From Calamus simplicifolius (Eukaryota > Streptophyta > Magnoliopsida > Arecales > Arecaceae), in assembly GCA_900491605.1 (NCBI GenBank), contig UESW01004624.1, forward strand, positions 505,036 to 569,035: a DNA stretch of 64,000 nucleotides, written 5' to 3'. Positions within the stretch are counted from its first letter, which is position 1. Every line of letters begins with the position of its first letter. Of the stretch, positions 23,401 through 32,720 are shown in pieces. The notes beneath the pieces were generated by a model. It did not search any database. It saw only the letters and a program-made list of their open reading frames with translations, and was not told where the DNA came from. The position numbers and the translations under genes are program-made.

Positions 23401-24253
23401 CCAAATGAGCCCCCAAAAGTGATGATCCATCATAAGGCTCCACGTGACTCATTCCCACTAGAGGACAAGAATCCAAACTTCTCAAGCAAGCTACACAGAG
23501 GATAAAGGTAAATAAATAAAGTAAGGACTCAAGACGGAAGGCTCGGGGGAAAAAGCCTTCTCTTTTTTTTCTCTCTCGAGCTTTCTCGAGCTCACGGTCG
23601 TTGCCCTGGTCACTACTTGAGCGTCGAAGGTCCCTGCCGAAATACCCAATCGTAGGACTTCTTGCCGGCTTTAAGACAAAGGAAGGACCCTGATATTTCT
23701 ACGAAGCAACAATCAACGCTCAAGGACGCCAGCTCAAAGTGATCGGGCATCAACAATATTTTTTTTTAAATGATACATGAAAACAGTATTCAACAATACA
23801 ACCTTTCTATCCCTCGATGATGCATGGATGATGATGATGATGTTGGCAAAGAAAATAAATAAACTAAGCAAAGTGGGATGGAACAGTCCTCGCTGCAAGT
23901 TTCCTTCCTTTTCATTTATTTCATAACAAACGAAAAGAAAGGAGGATAGACGACCGATAACATAAGTGTGTAGGGTAGTGAGACCTGGCTCACCTGCAAC
24001 CGGATGACGAATTCCTCCTCCTTGTCGACGTAGAAGTCGTTGAATTTGTCGAGCTCCTCGTTGAGGATGCGGACGAACCACTCTCAAGGCCGACCCAGGG
24101 GCGCGGGGCGCCGGCGTCGACGGATTGGGGGTTGTTAGGGTCGGGAGGGAGGTGCTTGATGAGCTTCTTGAGGGGCTTGTAGCACAGGAACTTATCCCTC
24201 CACTCCGGCAGCGTCTCCTCTAGATGGTTCCTGAAATCCTTGCCGAATTTCAT
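13966..24253 (-). CDS. SPX4: SPX4-like SPX-domain protein, whole gene (three exons)
   Basis: SPX proteins sense inositol pyrophosphates and, when phosphate is plentiful, bind and hold back PHR-type MYB factors; rice SPX4 does this to PHR2. The parts are exon 1 (24253-23994), exon 2 (14684-14525) and exon 3 (14435-13966), all with GT-AG introns. The product would be about 296 residues, against about 320 for rice SPX4. The N-terminal SPX helix MKFGKDFRNHLEETLP and the basic YKPLKKLIK patch are present, as is the second basic helix KILKKYDKR. The tail [20 protein letters not shown] followed by YNPLSLAQFFHGQDD fits the SPX4 subgroup. Intron 1 spans 23993-14685 (9.3 kb) and is full of transposon-derived DNA. 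Exon 1 is one base short of the frame expected for the join (see the exon entry), so the copy is either damaged or mis-assembled. Confidence 0.9.
14525..14684 (-). CDS. SPX4: SPX4 exon 2
   Basis: Acceptor TTTCATGTAG at 14685; the exon reads ELKERIERVRARKNGAF, then EEMLEIRKAFVTIHGEM and LLKNYSSLNFA; donor GCAG|GTACAA at 14525/14524. Length 160 nt leaves one base (G) that completes a glycine codon with the GG at the start of exon 3. Confidence 0.92.
14685..16224. other. SPX4 intron 1, 3'-proximal part, nothing recognised
   Basis: AT-rich intronic DNA ending in a polypyrimidine-containing acceptor. I see no conserved coding sequence or element ends. Confidence 0.5.
16225..16376 (+). mobile_element. 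tRNA-derived SINE (Au-like)
   Basis: The order GAGCCTTAGTGCAACGATAAG (degenerate A box), ATTGTGATACGGAGGTTATAC (degenerate B-box region), TCCTCTCTGTATGTAGG, GACTCTTCCCAAACCCC, GGAAGCCTCATGCACTAGGCTGCC and a final T run matches the layout I recall for Au-type plant SINEs. SINEs are copied by LINE machinery. It lies in SPX4 intron 1, opposite in orientation to the gene. The target-site duplication is uncertain. Confidence 0.75.
16642..17671. mobile_element. Non-autonomous hAT-like DNA element in SPX4 intron 1
   Basis: Flanked by CTATCATCT on both sides (16633-16641 and 17672-17680). The ends are short imperfect inverted repeats (ACGGGTAAGCA on the left; TGCTTACTC on the right). The inside is rich in AACCAACC/GGTTGG and CCAGAATC/GGTTCTAG-type pairs at opposite ends and has no transposase frame. 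An 8-9-bp duplication fits the hAT superfamily, but the terminal repeats are weak. Confidence 0.5.
17672..19860. other. SPX4 intron 1, middle, nothing firmly recognised
   Basis: AT-rich sequence. A 73-codon open frame at 18079-18300 (plus) has a hydrophobic start but no known homology. A short direct repeat CTCTAGTGGAATACCA/ATCTAGTGGAATACCA lies at about 19212-19254. Confidence 0.5.
19861..20064 (-). pseudogene. Fragment of a respiratory burst oxidase (RBOH, NADPH oxidase) gene
   Basis: The minus-strand frame contains ETLKFNMALILLPVCWNTVT followed by WLRPTRLSRIVPLDDNINF. This is the conserved membrane-domain segment of plant RBOH proteins, which make superoxide at the plasma membrane; the family usually has CRNT where this copy has CWNT. 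Only about 50 codons are present and no other RBOH exon adjoins, so this is an isolated captured piece. It lies in SPX4 intron 1, on the same strand as SPX4. Confidence 0.7.
20280..20586 (+). pseudogene. Fragment of an LRR receptor-like kinase (PXC2/IRK type)
   Basis: The frame reads HYKTFLQDG, then after an 8-bp duplication PVAIKKLTVSSLVKSQEDLE, REVKKLGKVRHPNLVSLNSY and LLIHEFVGGGNLHGHLHES. These are kinase subdomains II to V, including the ATP-binding lysine in VAIKKL. It resembles the juxtamembrane side of plant LRR-III/VII-type kinases such as PXC2. The 8-bp tandem copy AAGATGGT AAGATGGT (about 20322-20339) breaks the frame. There is no LRR region, no catalytic loop and no intron context, so it is a captured scrap. 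Confidence 0.75.
20565..20610 (+). repeat. 23-bp perfect tandem duplication
   Basis: CAAGAGAGGGCGATCGTGTAATC occurs at 20565-20587 and again immediately at 20588-20610, exactly where the kinase homology stops. Confidence 0.95.
20764..21045 (-). pseudogene. Fragment of a raffinose synthase (galactinol-sucrose galactosyltransferase) gene
   Basis: The minus-strand frame reads HAGEDPYILVKDAMRAVQSH, then SPPSIVDKLGWCTWDAFYLK and CPPGPVLIDDVWQS. The GWCTWDAFY box and the (L/V)IDDGWQS box, which holds a catalytic aspartate, mark glycoside hydrolase family 36 raffinose/stachyose synthases. The usual glycine of DDGWQ is valine here, and several residues are missing between HPTGV and KTLA. Only about 90 codons of a roughly 750-residue protein are present. 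It lies in SPX4 intron 1 next to a Tat-type LTR. Confidence 0.8.
21290..22545. repeat. Tandem array of a ~173-bp unit (about seven copies)
   Basis: The landmark CTCCCTTCACGGCAGCCACG recurs at about 21309, 21517, 21690, 21862, 22035, 22208, 22380 and 22490, mostly 172-173 bp apart. Each unit contains two related sub-blocks, GTGGTCCCAGGCGGCCCCTG followed by TTTCCTGCCACATG or TTTCCTACCACGAG. The period is not a multiple of three in most steps, so open frames across the array are accidental. Confidence 0.93.
22546..23045. repeat. Diverged repeats downstream of the 173-bp array
   Basis: Shorter irregular repeats reuse the same words (GGTCCCAGGCGGCC, GATAACGGCCTC) plus two copies of ATGAGCATCCTAGCCGGCCT (22652 and 22747) and two of GGCGGCTCCCGAGCAGTCCTAGAC. 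Confidence 0.8.
23994..24253 (-). CDS. SPX4: SPX4 exon 1 (apparent 1-bp deletion)
   Basis: Starts at ATG 24253-24251 and ends at the donor CAG|GTGAGC. The first half reads MKFGKDFRNHLEETLPEWR in frame; the last part reads WFVRILNEELDKFNDFYV and EEEFVIRLQ in a different frame. The shift lies at about 24080, where GAGAGTGG occupies the place where GAGGAGTGG would keep the frame. Exon length is 260 nt, not a multiple of three as the codon-aligned join to exon 2 needs. Confidence 0.88.
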
Positions 24254-24489
24254 CGCTCCGTTCGATCCCTACCCTTTTCTTCTTTCCCTGCCGCTTTTAT
24301 TGTGATCTCTCTTTCCTGATGTCCGCCCTAATTAATTCTGGCAGTAATTTCTTGATGGAGACGAGACGACAGACTCGCTAACCCTCTGAGAATACAAATT
24401 AACGAGGCCACCTAATCTCTAAAGGCATCGTTCCGTTTAGCTGTTCGTTGCTGTGGTCGATGACAATGATGATGATCGGGAGAGGAAAG

Positions 24490-24512
24490 AGAGAGAGAGA
24501 GAGAGAGAGAGG
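24490..24512. repeat. (GA)n microsatellite upstream of SPX4
   Basis: GA run about 240 bp upstream of the SPX4 start codon, a position common for purine runs in plant promoters and 5' leaders. Confidence 0.85.
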
Positions 24513-24558
24513 AGGCATATTAGCACCCTTTTGTTCGGGTGATTGTGGCTGGGTGCGT

Positions 24559-24564
24559 CACGTG
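24559..24564. promoter_or_regulatory. G-box (CACGTG) upstream of SPX4
   Basis: Palindromic CACGTG about 305 bp upstream of the SPX4 ATG. G-boxes bind bHLH and bZIP factors; function here is inferred only. Confidence 0.45.
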
Positions 24565-24599
24565 GGGCTGGCTACGGCCTGCGGATAGGAAGGGAAAGG

Positions 24600-24607
24600 G
24601 GATATTC
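24600..24607. promoter_or_regulatory. P1BS-like phosphate response site (GGATATTC) upstream of SPX4
   Basis: Matches the PHR-binding consensus GNATATNC on both strands, about 350 bp upstream of the SPX4 ATG. P1BS sites are known in many phosphate-starvation promoters, including other SPX genes. A single 8-mer with two free positions can occur by chance. Confidence 0.5.
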
Positions 24608-24918
24608 CTTTTGCTTTGATGCAACTCGGTCCTTATCCCCTCTCTTTGTTTTTTTTTTTCTCGGCGCAACCGCATCCATCCACTGTGGGGCGATAACAAC
24701 AACGTGGGTATTTATGTATCCTGCCTCTCTACATATCGGCGCGTCGATTGCTACGAATTTCGATCCCATCGTCGCCATCACCATCAACAACGGCTGATCT
24801 TGATATATGATTATGATTAAAGTTATATTCATTATATTCTGATAATTTTGAAAAACTCCAACTTAAAACATCTCATAGCCTAAAGATTTATATATATTTT
24901 TTAAATTATCTTTGATCA

Positions 24919-27511
24919 TTTTTTTTTTGTTACAGACGGCAATCACACCATTCTGGTGCAAGTCAAACCCAAAATATCAGAGTATAAAATTTGATGCAGA
25001 ATAACAGGACAAGGAACATCAACATGCCAGTCCCATTGACCGGGATGGCTAGCAACAAAAGATGCAACCCAATCGGCCGCTATATTGGCTTCCCTGTAGA
25101 TGTATCGAATTACTAAGGCAGTAGTAGCCTGGAGGAAGACTCTAATATCTCTAATCAGAGGATGAGAACAGAAGAAGAAATCTTGTCCTGCCTTATCCAC
25201 CTGATAATCGTAAGAGAGTCTCCCTCAATGATCAACCTGCGATATCTCAACTATCGTACAGCATGAGTGATACCCTTCCAGGCAGCCTGGAGCTCCGCCA
25301 TAGGCACCGAAATATCAACAGAACTATGACCACCAGCCGCAAGTAACTGTCCCTTCAGCCCACGAATGATAAATCTAGAACCAGCAGTACGATTAGAAAC
25401 AGAACCATCAAAGTTCACTTTGACGTAACCCGGGGGTGGGGGCTCCCAACAGACAAACACCGTAGAACGGAGCGCTGCCGAAGCAGCAGGGGAGTCCCAG
25501 TGACCAGGCCCATCAATGTGAATACCATGATGATAGTGAGTGTACTCGCGGGCATGAAAGAGAGCACGGCGGATGACCACCTGCGGTGAGGCTGTCTCCT
25601 CAGCAAAAACAATATGGTTCCAGATAGCCAAATATGATAAGCCGCATAGGCAGATAAAACACCCGAAAGCAAGGACCACGCTGAGTATCCTGCCGGATAG
25701 CATGCAAAAAAGAAAGCCAGGTAGGACCATCCTCCAGCAACCAAGGGGTAAACTGGGTTAACTGCCAAATCTGAGTCGCACGAGAACACATGAAGATGAC
25801 ATGATCAACCGATTCATTGTGCATCCCACATATCGGGCAGAGCGGCAATATAGAAAGACCCCGACTGGCCAGTAGGGAGCAGGTAGGTAGGCGATCCCAT
25901 CTAAGCTTCCATAAAAAGAGCCGGACCCTAGGATGAACTGGCAAATGCCAAATCCAAGCAACATCGCAAAGGCCCAAGGTCGGAGGTCGGAGATGAGTAA
26001 TCAGATCCCTAGTGGGAGCACAAGGGAGACAGGAACAATGCCATAGTCTAATATCCGGGCCTACAGAAATGGGAAGAGGCATGGCAAGGATCCTTTGTGC
26101 CAGCTCAGTCCCACACAGCTGATGAACCATAGAGGCATTCCAACCAGCATTCCCCTGGCTGATCAAAGCAGAAACATGCAGAGGGGGATCAACTTCAGAA
26201 CTGAAGAAAGTCGGCCATCGAGATAGAGAGAGATCAGCTATCCATGTATCCTGAAAGACTTCAACTGAAGTCCCATCCCCAATCATATAGTGGATATCAT
26301 CCGTAACAGTAGGAGCAGCCCGGCATATCGCACGCCAGAAGAAGGAGCAGCCCCGGGGGAAGCTGAGAGTCAAACTAGAAGACCATCCGCCGTATCTGCC
26401 ACGCATGACGGAACTCCAGAAACAATGAGGGTCCAATAGAAATCTAGAAACATGCCTCGCTAGAATAGCCTCACGACGAAGCACCAAGGACTGAATCCCA
26501 AGACCCCCTCAGAGATAGGCAAACAAACAGTGTCCCATGCTAAAAGATGGAGACCATGGCCTTCCTGCATGGACGCTCAGAGAAAGTCCCGAATTCGTCT
26601 CTCTATCCGTCGGAGACAGGTGGTCGGGATCATAGTATTGGATAACAGATAGAGAGGTAGCGAAGTGAGAACAGATCGGATCAAGGTAATGCGCCCCATC
26701 ATAGAAAGACCTGAAACCTGCCACCGGTCTAACCGAGCAGTAATCCGACAATCCATGTCTTCAAAATCCTGCTGACGAGGCCGTCGGCCCGAAATAGGAA
26801 TACCAAGGTAACTCAGACAATAAGAGAAAGTGGAAATCCCTAACACCTGAGAAATGGCAGCACGACAGCGGGGAGAGGTCAAAGGGCTGAAGCAGAGAAT
26901 AGATTTCTGCAGGTTAACCCGCTGCCCCGAATTCCAACAGTAAGCCTGAATGATAGCAGAACAAGTGGCTGCATTCGGAGCAGAAGCTGGGCTAAGCAAT
27001 ATGCAGTCATCAGCAAAGAGAAGGTGGGTGAGAGGAGGTCCGTGGGGCCCAGGCAGATAAGGTATCAGAAGAGATGACCCAACCGCTTGATGAAGAGCAC
27101 GAGACAGATCATCAGCGCACAGCACAAAAAGGAATGGAGAGAGAGGGCATACCTGTCGGAGATCAACAACAGAGGGAAAAAACTCCGTCGGACTGCCATT
27201 AATAATAATAGAAAATATGGGCCCTTGAACACAAGCCATAACCCATTCGATGAAGAGATCAGCAAACCCAAACATCCGCAGCGTATGTCGAAGAAATATC
27301 CAACTCATCCTATCATAAGCTCTCTCCATGTCTAACTGAGCAGCCATAAGAGGCTACGACTAGTGGCACGCTGGAGGTCATGCATGAACTCCTGGGCAAT
27401 AAGAGCATTATCAGTGATACTGCGCCCACGAATGAAAGCTCCTTGCTCTGAAGAAATAAGTCGGGGAATCACCCCCTGCAGCCGAGTAACCAAGATACGA
27501 GCGCAGACTTT
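24919..27511 (-). mobile_element. L1-type LINE, 3' part (interrupted by Athila-like element)
   Basis: The minus-strand element ends in a short poly-A tail (ten T at 24919-24928 on the plus strand), immediately preceded by TCTTTGATCA (24909-24918). The same ten bases lie at 37815-37824 beyond the other LINE part, so they are the target-site duplication. The LINE is about 3.2 kb without the insertion and is 5'-truncated, lacking ORF1 and the endonuclease. Confidence 0.92.
24940..27511 (-). pseudogene. LINE ORF2, C-terminal two thirds: RT, zf-RVT, RNase H
   Basis: Reading leftwards: reverse transcriptase with MERAYDRMSW and the active-site FADD in HLLFADDCILL (about 27010), thumb region with SYLGIPISGRRP, then a zf-RVT domain (HPRVRLFLWKLRWDRLP; CPICGMHNESVDHVIFMC, about 25790-25950), then an RNase H domain with VNFDGSV and MAELQAAWKG (about 25260-25430). 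The RNase H end IYREANIAADWVASFVASH lies at about 25060-25110. Frames change several times (about 25600, 26500 and 25240), so it is dead. This domain order is that of plant L1 elements carrying a C-terminal RNase H. Confidence 0.9.
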
Positions 27512-28621
27512 TGATGCGTGTCGTAGCGCAACGATTAAAACACCTTAATTTCACTATTAGAATAGCGAGAGTAAGGGATCAATTCCACAGGGACTTTAGC
27601 GATTATCTTGAAATAATTTTATAAATCTAACTAAATAGATAACTAAGTATATAATTAGTAGTGCAAAATAATAAGATATGGTCTATCTTATAAGAGCACG
27701 GCTTGTACCCGTAGATCACGGCCCGTCCCTTTTAAGAATAGATCAGTCTAAATTATTTTCACTTAAATAGAATTTAATAACAAATTAATGAATAAAGTTT
27801 TATTTCATTAACATCCAAGAGTGCATATTAAAATCTAAAATAAAAGAGTTTTAATTTCTAATAGCAATAAGAGAGCAACAAATTCTTCATAAATCAAATC
27901 AAAGACCAGATGAAACAGACTAAAGACAGACTGAACCGGGTTGAAGACATGAACCGGGCCACGAACAGAGCATCCACGAAATCCACTGACTCCTTTCCGG
28001 ATTCACGGACGGCCGCCTGCAGAAATTCCATGAACGTATGCCGAACAGAGGACTCAAGAACTTCTCCCACGAATAGAGCTCTCAGGAAAGGAAAAAGAAA
28101 TGGAATGGCTCCTGGGCACAGACGAAACAGAGCTCTCCATCAAATTCTCCCGGATGCGGTGAAACGCGGCGTTGACGTGGCGTTGCCAAACAGAGGACGC
28201 GGAAGCCACCAAAATAATGAAGAAAATCTGGATAAATCCTCAATAAAATTCAAATTCCTTCTAAAGGAATTTAATTCTCTCAATTTGATAACTTTCAATC
28301 TAATCTATTCCTTAATTGATGGAGGAAACGGTTAGAATGGAATCGGAGAAGAATCGTGCGGAAAAAGGGCTGAGAAAACGATGAAGTCGGCAACGTGTTT
28401 GCCGTTTTTGCTATGAAATCTGTGCTAAATCCTTATAAAATCAATTCCGAGCTCATCTTATATTGATTTGAGTGCCGTTTGCGTCGTTAAATCCCTAAAA
28501 TCGAGCTCTTTAAATTGATAAGGTTTTATCTAAAATATTATATAAAATATTAAAATATTAAATAATAATAGATACGTTAAATTATTAATTAATAGATTTA
28601 ATGATATTTATGCGTTTATCA
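27512..28621 (-). repeat. Athila-like 3' LTR
   Basis: 1110 bp with the same termini as the 5' LTR. The main difference is a deletion between two copies of CCCGGATGC. Few point differences are seen, so the insertion is fairly young. Confidence 0.95.
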
Positions 28622-28634
28622 CTCCTCCCAACTT
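28622..28634 (-). promoter_or_regulatory. Polypurine tract of the Athila-like element
   Basis: Minus-strand AAGTTGGGAGGAG directly abuts the 3' LTR, the place where plus-strand DNA synthesis is primed. Confidence 0.85.
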
Positions 28635-29880
28635 GAATCTTACTCGTCCTCGAGCAAATAAGAAATTTAGAAATATGTACCAAGCTAGTTCAAGAATTGA
28701 TAGTTATCTTACAATTCTTTTTTAATTTTTTTTTTAAAGAACATAAGGGAGGTACTTTATTAGATTATTAAGTTTTTTTAGTGATAAAGTGTAGTCCATA
28801 AGAATTTATAAAAGTCTTTCTTCACCAACTTTTCACTTTTCTAATTAAGTCTTCTAACTTAATTTGGGTTGGGTGTAATGTCTTTTGTAATTTGGTTCTT
28901 TATTTATTTATTTATTTATATGTAAAGTCAGTGCAATGTCCTAATCCCTTGCTTTCTAATTAACCCTTGTAGCGAGCTTTAGGCCAATGGCTCCCAAACT
29001 AATTGGTTTTAAGGCATTAGGTGTAAAACACCCCTCGGACTTACTTACTCGAGTTAAAAAGGCTTTAGGTAGGACTACTCTATTTAGGTTCTTTTACATT
29101 CCCACCTTTTTACGCGAACAACATCACTTTCTTAGGTGACGGGGCCCGGTTACTCAGTGAAAGATGTTAAGAACCTAATTTATTAACTTTAAGAGAGATT
29201 TTTTTTTTTTTCTTTCTTTCTTTCTTTCTTTTTTTTTTTAACATGACATTTTCACCCATACCCTTATTAAGTAGATTATACTATTAAGATCAGTGGTCAG
29301 GAGGCTTGAAATTATTCTAAAAATTTTTCTGGGCTAAACCCTACCTTTTATTAGGTTTTATTAATAATTTATTCCTCAGTATCTCAAAAATAATATAACC
29401 ATTATTCATTAATCATTCATAGACTGCTTGATTAACTTCAAATCGAGATAGAATTTGGTAACACATCTGATTATAGTTTTACTCTAGGATTTACTTATTC
29501 TTCCTCCCCCCCCCCCAACTTAATTTCCATTGTCCCTAATGAAGAAAAATTAATTAATTGCAAGGAAAGATACTACCTGGTAGAGTATTTGAAGGTTGGA
29601 CATTTCATTGTTGCCATCTTCTTTCAATCAGCTTCTGTTGCTCTTCTCTGGTCATACTAAAAGAACACACTAAAGGAACAGAAAGTTAAAAATAACTAAT
29701 AAACTGGTTTGCCTCCCAAGAGCGCTAAGTTTAAAGTCTTCAGCCAGACTGTGCTACTTATTATGATAATGTTGGGTTCATAAGATCAATTGATTCAACA
29801 ATTTCCCCATCATTAATTTCTTCTATATATGGTTTCAAACGTTGGCCATTTACTTTGAATGTATTTCCTGCTTGGGGTCT
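28635..29880 (-). other. Athila-like 3' non-coding region with a second polypurine tract
   Basis: Between integrase and 3' LTR. No env-like frame is visible. On the minus strand a purine tract AAGTTGGGGGGGGGGGAGGAA (one G may be uncounted) lies at about 29501-29520 and resembles the one next to the 3' LTR. Confidence 0.7.
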
Positions 29881-30142
29881 TTAAGCTCTACAGCTCCATG
29901 GGAAAATACTTGAGTTACTATAAAAGGTCCATTCCATCGTGAACGAAATTTTCCAGGAAAAGATGTAATCTTGAATTGTAAAGCCATACTTTTTGATTTG
30001 GTTCAAAAATTTTTCTACTAATAAATTTGTCATGATATGCTTTGGTTCGTTCTTTATAAATTTTTGAGCTTTCATATGCCTCATTTCGTAGCTCTTCTAA
30101 CTCATTCAATTGGAGTTTTCTATTGACACCTGCATTTTTCAT
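29881..30142 (-). pseudogene. Athila-like integrase C-terminal part
   Basis: LQLNELEELRNEAYESSKIY and KERTKAYHDKFI in one frame, with FEPNQKVWLYNSRL following. This is the GPY-like region seen after the integrase core of gypsy elements. It is frame-shifted relative to the core. Confidence 0.8.
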
Positions 30143-31731
30143 ATCATAGTTAAATTGCTTGATAGCCCAAAATGCACGTGTTCTAATTCTACAGGTAAAT
30201 GACAGGCTTTTCCAAATACGAGCCTGTAAGGAGACATTCCTATGGGAGTTTTAAATGCAGTACGATAAGCCCATAATGCATCATCCAAACGTTCTGACCA
30301 ATCTTTCCTATCAGGTCTCACCATTTTTTCAAGGATATTTTTAATTTCTCTATTTGATATTTCAACTTGGCCACTAGTTTGGGGATGATAAGGTGTAGCT
30401 ACCTTATGAGTAATTCCATATTTATTCATTAATCCTTCAAAGTGTCTATTCATGAAATGTGTACCCCCATCACTAATTATAGCCCTTGGGCATCCAAAAC
30501 GACTAAGGATATTATGCTGAATAAACTTGATTACAACTTTATGGTCATTGGTTCGAGTTGCCATGGCTTCAATCCATTTTGACACATAATCAACTGCCAC
30601 TAGAATGTATTCAAATCCAAAAGAGGAAGGAAATGGGCCCATAAAATCAATACCCCATACATCAAAAATTTCTACAACCAAGATAGGGTTTAGGGGCATC
30701 ATGTCTTTTCGAGATATATTTCCTGTTTGTTGACATTGGAGACAATTACGGCTAAATTCATGTGCATCTTTAAAAAGAGTTGGCCAATAAAACCCACTTT
30801 GCAGTACCTTTGCTGCAGTTTTCTTTCCACTAAAATGTCCTCCACAGGCAAGAGAATGACAGAAGTTAAGTATACTTTTGAATTCACTTTCGGGAACACA
30901 TCGCCTAATCACCTGATCTGAACAGTACTTAAATAATTCAGGGTCTTCCCAAAAGTAATATTTGATTTGTGAGAAAAATCTATCTTTTTCTTGTTTTGTC
31001 CAGTGGGAAGGTACTTTTCCTGTTGCCAAATAATTCACAATGTGGGCAAACCAGGGAAGACTGCTATGGGAAATTGAAAACAATTGCTCATCAGGGAACC
31101 TATCTCTGATTATTTCTTTATTGTATTCTACTGAGATCCTAGAGATATGATCTGCTACCATATTTTCAGAACCCTTCTTATCTAAGATTTCTAGATCAAA
31201 TTCTTGTAGTAGAAGGATCCATCTAATTAGTCTGGGTTTTGTATCCTTTTTTGATATAAGATGCCTCAATGCTGCATGATCTGAATAAACTAAAACCTTA
31301 GACCCTAACAGATATGATCTAAACTTTTCTAGGGCAAACACAACTGCTAGTAATTCTTTTTCAGTGGTAGTATAGTTCATTTGTGCATCTGAAAGAGTTT
31401 TGCTAGCATAATAAATTACATGGGGTTCTCGATTGAGTTTCTGTCCTAGAACTGCCCCTACAGCATAATCAGAAGCATCACACATGATTTCGAAAGGTAT
31501 GGTCCAATCTGGGGGCTTGATAATGGGTGCAGTGGTCAAAGCAGTTCGAAGGATGTTATAGGCTGTTAGACAATCTTTATCAAAATTAAAAGAACTATCC
31601 TTGGTCAACAAATTACACAATGGTCGAGAAATTTTACTGAAATCTTTGATAAATCGTCTATAAAAACCAGCATGACCAAGGAAAGATCGTACTTGTTTAA
31701 CTGAGGTTGGGGGTGGTAGATTTGAGATCAA
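30139..31731 (-). pseudogene. Athila-like RT thumb, RNase H and integrase core
   Basis: A 530-codon open frame. Order: RT connection (LPPPTSVKQVRSFLGHAGFY), RNase H (FEIMCDASDYAVGAVLGQ; TTTEKELLAVVFALEKFRSY; YSDHAALRHL), the integrase zinc-binding HHCC (HSLACGGHFSGKKTA ... CLQCQQTG), then the catalytic core with D, D and E in WGIDFMGPFP, AIISDGGTHF and SGQVEISNREIKNIL. This is the longest intact piece of the element. Confidence 0.93.
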
Positions 31732-31739
31732 TTCAACCT

Positions 31740-32676
31740 TGGCTTTATCAACCTCAATACCTCGCTCTGAAACAATGTGTCCAGCACAATTCCCTCACGA
31801 ACCATAAAATGGCTCTTCTCCCAACTTAGGATTAAATTCATTTCCATACATCGTTTCAGTACCTTAGTCAAGTTCTCGAGACAGCTATCAAATGATGCAC
31901 CAAAACTGAAAAATCATCCATAAATACTTCCAAAAATTGACAATCATATCAGAAAATATGGCCAACATACATCGTTGAAACGTGGCTGGTGCATTACAAA
32001 GACCAAATGGCATACGTCTAAAGGCAAATGTTCCAAAGGGACAAGTGAAGGTGGTCTTTTCTTGATCTGCAGGAAATACTGGGACTTGATTGTATCCTGA
32101 ATATCCATCTAAGAAACAAAAGAAACTTTGTCCCGCTAGCCGTTCTAGAATTTGATCGATAAAAGGCAAAGGAAAGTGGTCTTTCCTAGTCACGGCATTC
32201 AACTTTCGATAATCTATACACACTCTCCAACTAGTTGATGTGCGAGTAGGAATTGATTCGCCCTTTTCATTTTTAATCACGGTAATACCCAATTTTTTAG
32301 GTACTACTTGGATTGGACTGACCCATTGGCTATCTGAAATTGGATAAATAATACCAGCATCAAGCCATTTTACTACTTCCTTCTTAACAACATCCCTCAT
32401 GTTTGGATTTAGCCTTCGTTGCATGTCTCTATGTGGTTTGGCTTCAATTTCACTATGAATATGGTGCATGCAAACGGAAGGGTCAATTCCCTTAAGATCA
32501 GCTATTGTCCATCCAATCGCCTCTTTATGTTCTTTAAGTACATCTACCAATTTATCTTCTTGCTCAGAGGTTAGGGTAGATGCAATGATTACTGGAAGGG
32601 TGTCATTGGGTCCAAGGAATGAATATTTTAAGTCATCTGGAAGAGGTTTCAATTCTAGTTGGGGTGGTTCTTCCAA
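31740..32676 (-). pseudogene. Athila-like reverse transcriptase, N-terminal part
   Basis: Contains WRVCIDYRKLNAVTRKDHFP, FFCFLDGYSGYNQVPV and FAFRRMPFGLCNAPATFQRC, the classical RT blocks. The active-site motif FMDDFSV is present at about 31900-31925 but in a different frame, so small indels flank it. The stretch 31740-31890 links to the next frame. Confidence 0.9.
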
Positions 32677-32720
32677 GGATGGTATTAAAGGACTTGGTTT
32701 AGTTGGAAGTGGTTCATATT

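Larger units (their letters stand above)
21061..23754 (+). mobile_element. Tat-type Ty3/gypsy LTR, probably solo, rich in tandem repeats
   Basis: GC-rich block, unlike the surrounding intron. Near its right end (about 23613) it carries ACTTGAGCGTCGAAGGTCCC, the reverse complement of a box found near LTR termini of the elements at 41.4 kb and 46.7 kb. That puts the LTR on the plus strand, ending in GGGCATCA at about 23754. The left boundary is unclear and no TSD was found, so the LTR may be truncated. No pol gene is present. Confidence 0.55.
24254..24908 (-). promoter_or_regulatory. SPX4 5' leader and promoter region
   Basis: The ~650 bp between the SPX4 ATG and the LINE target-site copy. It contains the GA run, the G-box and the P1BS-like site. 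The transcription start was not located. Confidence 0.5.
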
